From contig DGIK01000001.1 of NCBI GenBank assembly GCA_002393195.1, positions 1-11,488 of the forward strand: a stretch of 11,488 bases of DNA. The letters are read 5' to 3'. A program made the position numbers and the translations under genes. The notes under the pieces are model-generated. The model was not told the DNA's origin and did not search any database. It saw only the letters and a list, made by a program, of their open reading frames with translations. Positions 7,701 to 11,488 of the stretch are shown piece after piece. The stretch's first letter is position 1. Each line of letters begins with the position of its first letter. This DNA comes from Bacteroidales bacterium UBA3824. Lineage in GTDB: Bacteria > Bacteroidota > Bacteroidia > Bacteroidales > UBA3824.

Positions 7701-7869
7701 CCGCAACCACCGCATACCCACCTACACCTTCAATATGGCGGTACTTTGGATATGGACGGTGCTAATGTTTATCGCGCTTAGGATGGATTTGCTGCGCAAG
7801 ACCGTAACACTCGTATCAAACATTTACAGAAGCCGCAAAATCCGCAACAAACTCCACCATAAGCAATGA
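4771..7869 (+). CDS. ABCG-like ABC transporter (ATPase and permease fused) with TerB-like N-terminus
   Basis: This 1032-aa protein joins an ATPase and an ABC2-type membrane domain in ABCG order. Residues 1-140 are helical and TerB-like. About 150-245 is a beta-rich region resembling a degenerate FHA domain (SINGRKV, IIRGPKLGT). The ATPase has Walker A GGSGTGKS (283-290), Q-loop Gln330, signature SGGQR (390-394), Walker B ILFVDE (409-414) and H-loop His446, so all catalytic motifs are intact. A CPVC pair (495-498) lies in the linker to the membrane domain. Hydrophobic segments fall near 584-604, 621-641, 669-690, 698-720 and 722-745, with a last one near 989-1006. About 240 charged residues, including a conserved-looking RWSYEAL segment, separate the last two. 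It is expected to be an inner-membrane exporter; the substrate is unknown. It overlaps the peptidase gene by 4 bp. Confidence 0.9.
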   Translation: MNEKILDALMRLFALITDPTDVANNKSARVVVEAYLRGLLSASLVEEYLVRFDKYLDEYQDRKAKGNSTRKNISANSVKVLKICELINQQLHHREKIYVLIQLMEYVCTDSFLTSRERDFVETVSQAFNIDHSELKNLEAFIENDISQAAVPQNFLYIDSQAQASGGTRHVNYPGLDGSIRILLIESISGFFFIYQGAAPVSINGRKVQNGKVYRFENGGIIRGPKLGTVYQSNIANIFMYNEDVPKVTFTGIDVEFTYKNYDNGLKPFSFTLESGNMVGIMGGSGTGKSTLLNVLTGKYKLDKGNIYINGHSIVSQETMPEGIIGFVPQDDLLIAELTVWQNLYYNSKLCLGNLSEHELVEHVEKVLVDLDLFDIRDLNVGDALNNVISGGQRKRLNIALELVREPSILFVDEPTSGLSSTDSETVMHLLKQQALNGKIVIVNIHQPSSKIFKMFDKLWVMDKGGYVIYNGNPMEAVSYFKTLSDYADAGESECPVCGNVNSEEILQIVESRVVDQYGHYTQERRVSPQEWHQKFTEINNLSLEEYNKEDTPLPKTKFSIPSKWGQFKVFITRNVLSKLANHQYMAITFLESPILAFILGFFTKYINDEGEYVFADNRNLPVFLFMIVVVALFTGLTCSAEEIIRDRKILEREKFLNLSRISYISSKVCVVFIISAIQTLTFILVGNQILEIKGMLWSYWFVMFTTACAANMMGLLISSALDSVIAIYVLIPFILVPQMLLGGAMIDFDDLHESVSDKINVPFIGDLMVSRWSYEALAVDQFENNPYEREFYDLDEEKSRDIYLSTYLMSELDNIATRCIKITEKNNPTPEEQEEREDLLLLLKNEIEYLNYRNPSIYFDHTADITPERFNPMIGNFLQLFLRAQKEFYNEAAENVNAIRQRKLAEMEKELGKDGLYQLQKDYYNEKLAELVLNKRAVKKFYYAPNHRLIQKKDPIFMEPVSDWGRAHFYAPCKIIRNHRIPTYTFNMAVLWIWTVLMFIALRMDLLRKTVTLVSNIYRSRKIRNKLHHKQ

Positions 7870-8972
7870 AACATTTTGTAATCATTTTAATATCAACACT
7901 TTGCCTTATATCGTCGGCGACATCGCAAGTGCGTTTTGGCAAATATTTCCGCACCCAAACCCTCAATCTCAAATACACAATCTCCGGCGACAGCACTCAC
8001 TGCCGCGCCGATTTCAAGAATTTGGAGGTCCAAAATTATTGGGCAGGCGGATGGAACAATCTTGACATTCTGCCCTCGTCGAGCGGTATGTCTATCATAA
8101 TGAGCGACAACGCAACAGGCAAGATTATTTATCACAATTCGTACTCATCACTATTTTGCGAATGGCAGATGATGCACGACCCTAACCCAAGCGGCGATTA
8201 CAAGGAGTGCGTGAGAATGCCAATGCCAAAACGCGCAGCAACAATCACATTGATAAGAAATTACGATTCAGGACAAAAAGACACGGTATTGACCATTGCC
8301 TTCAATCCTAAACAACACCCACGACCCATCAACATCAGTCCAAAATATCAAGTAGAGTTACTTCAAGCTACGAAGTTCTTCACCCGCATCAACCTTGTTT
8401 TCCTGCCAGAAGGCTACAAGGAAGACGAGATGGACAAATTTTTGGCAGCGGCGCGGAAAATGGCAGAAGGGCTCTTTGAGTACGAGCCATTCTCGCATTA
8501 TTATATGCATTTCGCCATCAAAGCCGTCCTCGCCCCCTCGCCCGAAAGCAGCATCGACATCCCGTCGGAAGGCATCGAGCGCAATACGCTGATGGATTTT
8601 TCCTACGACACTTTTGACTCCGAACGCTACATCGGCACGCGCAACCATTGGGCTATCAGCGAATTGGCGTCCAATACTACTTGGAGCCACGCCATTGTCC
8701 TCGTCAACGACGAAAAATATGGCGGCGGCGGCATCTACAATTTTTACAGCGTGTTCCCCGGCGGCAACCCGTACATCTTGGAACTCTTCATCCACGAATT
8801 TGGACACGCCTTCGCCAACCTCCCCGACGAATACGCCGAACCCGACAACCCCATCGGTCAAAAAGAAGAATCAGACCGCGAATGTATTATGAAGGCATTG
8901 GATATGAGGTTCTTCTGCGACGAATGTAAGGGAAAAATTGAGAAGGTGATACGCAGGAATATTGGGTGGTAA
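7866..8972 (+). CDS. Secreted M64-family (IgA peptidase-like) zinc metallopeptidase
   Basis: The 368-aa product starts with a Sec signal peptide (MKHF, hydrophobic core, cleavage near residue 20 after SSATS). A beta-rich N-terminal domain (about 22-150) fits the M64 N-terminal domain. The catalytic domain begins near 173 with RINLVFLPEGY, a hallmark of this family, and holds the zinc motif HEFGH (310-314) followed by LPDEY (319-323). A CDEC pair (351-354) near the end occupies the place of the conserved C-terminal Cys pair of homologues. The founding member of family M64 is an IgA protease from a gut clostridium; many Bacteroidetes members have no known substrate, so IgA cleavage is not established here. 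The ATG overlaps the transporter stop as ATGA, indicating translational coupling. It is somewhat shorter than homologues that carry an extra C-terminal domain. Confidence 0.88.
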   Translation: MKHFVIILISTLCLISSATSQVRFGKYFRTQTLNLKYTISGDSTHCRADFKNLEVQNYWAGGWNNLDILPSSSGMSIIMSDNATGKIIYHNSYSSLFCEWQMMHDPNPSGDYKECVRMPMPKRAATITLIRNYDSGQKDTVLTIAFNPKQHPRPINISPKYQVELLQATKFFTRINLVFLPEGYKEDEMDKFLAAARKMAEGLFEYEPFSHYYMHFAIKAVLAPSPESSIDIPSEGIERNTLMDFSYDTFDSERYIGTRNHWAISELASNTTWSHAIVLVNDEKYGGGGIYNFYSVFPGGNPYILELFIHEFGHAFANLPDEYAEPDNPIGQKEESDRECIMKALDMRFFCDECKGKIEKVIRRNIGW

Positions 8973-8975
8973 AAT

Positions 8976-10031
8976 TCACACCTCCCCCATTCGCCACTTC
9001 TCCACCGCCGCCCTAAATGCCTTCACGCCGTTGTGATATTCTGGGTAGAGGTCATACGTATCGTTGACTATATCCTCGATGTGAGTACCGTAATCGAAGA
9101 CCGCATCACGAAATTCGTGTACGTTGATGTCGAGACGCTTTACCATATCAAAATAATAATCGGCATAGCCCACCACGTCTGCCATCGAGGGCTTAAATTC
9201 AAAATTGCCGCCATCGAGGACGGGCATTTTTGAGATGTCGAAATCGTTTTTTTTACTTGCGGAGAGCAACGCCTCGAATGGCAGGTCAAAATCCGACAAG
9301 GCAATCTCCAATGGATTTTGCAACGCGCCTTCCGGCAGTTGGAATCCGTCAAAAGCATCATCCAACGCCGCCGCTACATCCACACCCGACTTTGCCAATA
9401 TATAAAAATCGCCACTCCGCGAATACAGCCAAACGCCGCCAGGAAGATACACCGACTTCCACACAGTAGGCGACATCGACGCATCAAGCCTATAATACTG
9501 ATAATTAGCGACATTATGGGCATCGTCAACGCCAAAACTGCCCACCGTATATGAGCCGCCCATATTGCGCAACGTGCGCAGCATTGCGACCACAAGCCGT
9601 TGATAATTAACGCGATATGCAGGAGCGCAGCGTAGCACTTTGCCGGGTTTCAGCGAGACGCCCTCACGCAATACCTGCACATCGCCATCGGGTCGGGAAA
9701 TGTCGCGATAAGCCTTGTTGCGGAAGTGATTGGCAAAATCGCGCAGAATATTTCTGTCCTGAACGGCATAGACCACCTCAGGATACACAGTATTGGGGCT
9801 TATCGAGTGCAACAATTCTGCCGCCGATGACAATTGACGGTAATCAAAAAGCCCCTTCGCGCCATCATTGCCGCCAAAAATTCCTTCTTCCAAAAATCTG
9901 CACATTATAAGCCCGCCCCGCAGTTGCCAAAGCGTCTCAGGCACATTCAAATGGACTTCCTCGCCCCGAGCCGCAAGCATCAACGCCGCGAAAGCATCGG
10001 ACAATGTGGTGAAATTGATGTCAACTTTCAT
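8976..10031 (-). CDS. Hypothetical protein, possibly a degenerate GlpD-like FAD oxidoreductase (351 aa)
   Basis: The start is the ATG at 10031; the longer in-frame extension to a TTG at 10091 would run through the promoter palindrome and into the divergent gene. The 351-aa product has no signal peptide. Its first 30 residues look like a Rossmann beta-alpha-beta unit (DINFTTLSDAFAALMLAARG, then EEVHLNV) but lack the GxGxxG dinucleotide loop. Further on, LRGGLIMCRFLEEG and YRVNYQRLVVAMLRTLRNMGG resemble the HGGLRYLE and VDDARL...A..RGA segments of GlpD-type FAD-dependent dehydrogenases. The C-terminal 100 residues are helical with no recognised motif. If the resemblance is real, FAD binding has probably been lost. 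The stop lies 3 bp from the end of the converging M64 gene. The gene is well supported; the family assignment is low-confidence inference. Confidence 0.78.
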   Translation of the reverse strand: MKVDINFTTLSDAFAALMLAARGEEVHLNVPETLWQLRGGLIMCRFLEEGIFGGNDGAKGLFDYRQLSSAAELLHSISPNTVYPEVVYAVQDRNILRDFANHFRNKAYRDISRPDGDVQVLREGVSLKPGKVLRCAPAYRVNYQRLVVAMLRTLRNMGGSYTVGSFGVDDAHNVANYQYYRLDASMSPTVWKSVYLPGGVWLYSRSGDFYILAKSGVDVAAALDDAFDGFQLPEGALQNPLEIALSDFDLPFEALLSASKKNDFDISKMPVLDGGNFEFKPSMADVVGYADYYFDMVKRLDINVHEFRDAVFDYGTHIEDIVNDTYDLYPEYHNGVKAFRAAVEKWRMGEV

Positions 10032-10059
10032 TGTGTTTGAATATTTTTCGCTAATTTTG
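10030..10059 (+). promoter_or_regulatory. Promoter for the SbsA-Ig-like lipoprotein gene
   Basis: TAATTTTG (10052-10059), followed by C, is an exact TAnnTTTG -7 element 22 bp before the ATG at 10082. ATTG at 10030-10033 with an 18-bp spacer is a possible -33 element, slightly closer than usual. The element forms the left half of an 18-bp palindrome. Confidence 0.6.
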
Positions 10060-10069
10060 CGCAAAATTA
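10052..10069. repeat. 18-bp perfect palindrome joining two facing -7 elements
   Basis: TAATTTTGCGCAAAATTA is identical to its reverse complement. Each half is an exact Bacteroidetes -7 element plus the following C, one for each of the divergent genes. It could also serve as an operator for a dimeric regulator, which is inference. Confidence 0.85.
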
Positions 10070-10092
10070 AGAACAATAAAAATGAATCCAAA
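10062..10092 (-). promoter_or_regulatory. Promoter for the 351-aa minus-strand gene
   Basis: On the minus strand, TTTG (10092 to 10089), a 19-bp spacer and TAATTTTG (10069 to 10062) form a -33/-7 pair. The ATG at 10031 lies 30 bp downstream. The -33 element is inside the first codons of the divergent lipoprotein gene. Confidence 0.65.
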
Positions 10093-11488
10093 ATTCAAAG
10101 CAAATTTTATTGCCACGGCAATCCTGATTTTGATGGCGGCGATGACGATGCAATGCGCCAAAATCGGCACTATCAGCGGCGGCGACAAGGACACCACCGC
10201 GCCCGTACTGCGTCGCAGCACCCCCGACGTGGGCGAGGCGGAGTACGACGGCAAGAAGGTAAAAATCAAGTTTGACGAATATTTCCAACTCGACAACGTG
10301 GAGCAAAAATTTCTCCTCTCGCCGCCTCACGACAGCATCAAGCCCAAAATCAAGACAAAAGGCAAGTATTTGATAGTCAAGTTCAAAGAAAAATTGAAAC
10401 CTGACACAACATACACATTGCAGTTTTTTGACGCGGTGAAAGACTTCAACGAGGGCAACAAAATCCCCGACTTCAAATTTGCGTTCTCCACGGGCGCAAC
10501 GGTGGATTCGTTTGCAATTGCGGGACAGGTGTTTGACGCCGAAACCCTTGAAAAAGAGAAAGATATACTCGTTGGCATCTATGGTGAACAGACTGGTTTT
10601 GCGGATTCGGCGTTCATCAAGTACAAGCCCGACTACATCACGCGCACCGACACCGCCGGACGTTTCAAGATAGAAAACATCCGCCCGGGACGTTACAAGG
10701 TCGTGGCACTCAAAGACATAAACGAGACCCAGCGTTTTGACCTCGAAAACGAAAAAATCGCCTACCTCAAAACGCCCATCGAGACACACGCGGAGCGTTA
10801 CATCCGCATCGACTCGCTGCCCGCTGGCACAATCCTGCACGTCGGCGAAAAGGGCAAACGCCGACTCGACACGCTCCTAAACGACACCGTAATCATACAA
10901 AACATCCTCCACACCACGCCTAACAACCTTAAACTCTACACATTTGAGGAGAAACACCTCGTGCAATACATCTCCGAACGCAACCGCGACCTGCGCACCC
11001 GAATAAACCTCGTCTTCAATAAGCCGATGGGCACCGACACCGTGCTCGTAACTCACGTGGAAGACACACTGAGCATCCCGGAGATTTTGTTTGATTATAA
11101 TTATACCCGCGATTCGCTCACATTGTGGCTGCGCGACACGGCAGACATCAACAACGACACATTGAAACTCCGCGTTACTTTTGCAACCCTCGACAGTCTC
11201 AAAAATCCGACTACCGAAACCGACACCATCAGCGTAAAATTCACCTCGCGCAAGAAAGTGGCAAGCAAGGACAAAAAGGCGGAAAAACCCAAAGACACCG
11301 GCATCGACAGCCTTCAATTCAGGATTAAGGGCAATTTCAGCGGCGATTTCGACATTCAGAAGAAGATAACAATCTCCATTCCATTGCCATTGCAACAGAT
11401 TGATACATCGATGCTTAGGCTTTACGAAATCATCGACAGCTCTTTCAATGACGATATGAGCCAAAAACTCGTAAAATCTGTCCGCTTG
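10082..11488 (+). CDS. Lipoprotein with SbsA-type Ig-like (Big_5) domain, 3' end cut by the window edge
   Basis: The frame is open from the ATG at 10082 to the last base (469 codons, no stop), so the C-terminus is missing. A lipoprotein signal ends at Cys25 (MTMQC), followed by AKIGTISGGDKDTTAPV, the standard opening of a Bacteroidetes family that carries an N-terminal SbsA-like Ig domain. That domain covers about residues 40-140, with FDEYFQLDNV, LKPDTTYTLQF and FKFAFSTG as landmarks. About 145-215 resembles a carboxypeptidase-regulatory/CnaB-like beta-sandwich (AGQVFDAE, then TDTAGRFKIENIRPGRYKV). The rest is beta-rich with many Asp/Thr and one Lys-rich linker (about 389-404). It is expected to be anchored in the outer membrane or periplasm. 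Its start shares a promoter region with the divergent 351-aa gene. No catalytic motif is visible; the role is unknown. Confidence 0.85.
   Translation, partial: MNPKFKANFIATAILILMAAMTMQCAKIGTISGGDKDTTAPVLRRSTPDVGEAEYDGKKVKIKFDEYFQLDNVEQKFLLSPPHDSIKPKIKTKGKYLIVKFKEKLKPDTTYTLQFFDAVKDFNEGNKIPDFKFAFSTGATVDSFAIAGQVFDAETLEKEKDILVGIYGEQTGFADSAFIKYKPDYITRTDTAGRFKIENIRPGRYKVVALKDINETQRFDLENEKIAYLKTPIETHAERYIRIDSLPAGTILHVGEKGKRRLDTLLNDTVIIQNILHTTPNNLKLYTFEEKHLVQYISERNRDLRTRINLVFNKPMGTDTVLVTHVEDTLSIPEILFDYNYTRDSLTLWLRDTADINNDTLKLRVTFATLDSLKNPTTETDTISVKFTSRKKVASKDKKAEKPKDTGIDSLQFRIKGNFSGDFDIQKKITISIPLPLQQIDTSMLRLYEIIDSSFNDDMSQKLVKSVRL

Noticed and set aside
10032..10091. N-terminal extension of the 351-aa minus-strand gene from a TTG at 10091
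   Set aside because: It would cover the palindrome promoter and the first codons of the divergent lipoprotein. The ATG at 10031 fits the promoter spacing.
1..11488. CRISPR array, tRNA, insertion sequence or phage element
   Set aside because: No regularly spaced direct repeats, tRNA-like cloverleaf, transposase or terminal inverted repeats with target duplications were seen on either strand.

Overview
The window comes from a member of the Bacteroidota, most likely an uncultured Bacteroidales-like lineage. Three things point there. The left edge is the 5' end of a 16S rRNA gene on the minus strand, beginning in the Bacteroidetes style (ACAACGAAGAGTTTGATC, then CGCTAGCGGCAGGCCTAACAC). Nearly every intergenic region carries the Bacteroidetes sigma-factor -7 element TAnnTTTG, usually with a -33 TTTG/TTG about 20 bp upstream. 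Genes start on A/T-rich leaders almost without Shine-Dalgarno sequences. The order cannot be fixed from about 114 nt of 16S.

Layout, left to right. 1-114 is the 16S rRNA 5' end (minus), with a leader and two tandem rRNA promoters up to about 416. A plus-strand orphan gene of 304 aa (589-1503) diverges from the rRNA operon and converges on a two-gene minus-strand operon (2953 to 1523). That operon encodes a secreted Lys/Glu-rich coiled-coil protein and a small single-pass membrane protein with a charged tail. Divergent from it is a small lipoprotein (3028-3459) that looks like a Rieske-fold protein without its histidine ligands. Next is an RlmL-type 23S rRNA methyltransferase (3550-4704). A 1032-aa ABCG-like half-transporter (4771-7869) follows and overlaps by 4 bp a secreted M64-family zinc metallopeptidase (7866-8972). 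Converging on that gene with a 3-bp gap is a minus-strand 351-aa protein (10031 to 8976) that resembles a degenerate GlpD-type FAD oxidoreductase. It shares a promoter palindrome with a divergent SbsA-Ig-like lipoprotein (10082 onward), which is cut by the right edge.

How the genes relate. The clearest functional units are the translationally coupled ABC transporter/M64 peptidase pair and the Lys-rich secreted protein/membrane protein pair. The rest is a mixture of RNA housekeeping (16S, RlmL) and envelope proteins (two lipoproteins, two secreted proteins, one exporter). I see no tRNA, CRISPR array, insertion sequence, phage gene or attachment site. The most unusual structure is regulatory: at both divergent gene pairs flanked by protein genes (around 2981-3014 and 10052-10069) the two -7 elements face each other inside an inverted repeat, so the promoters overlap and should compete.
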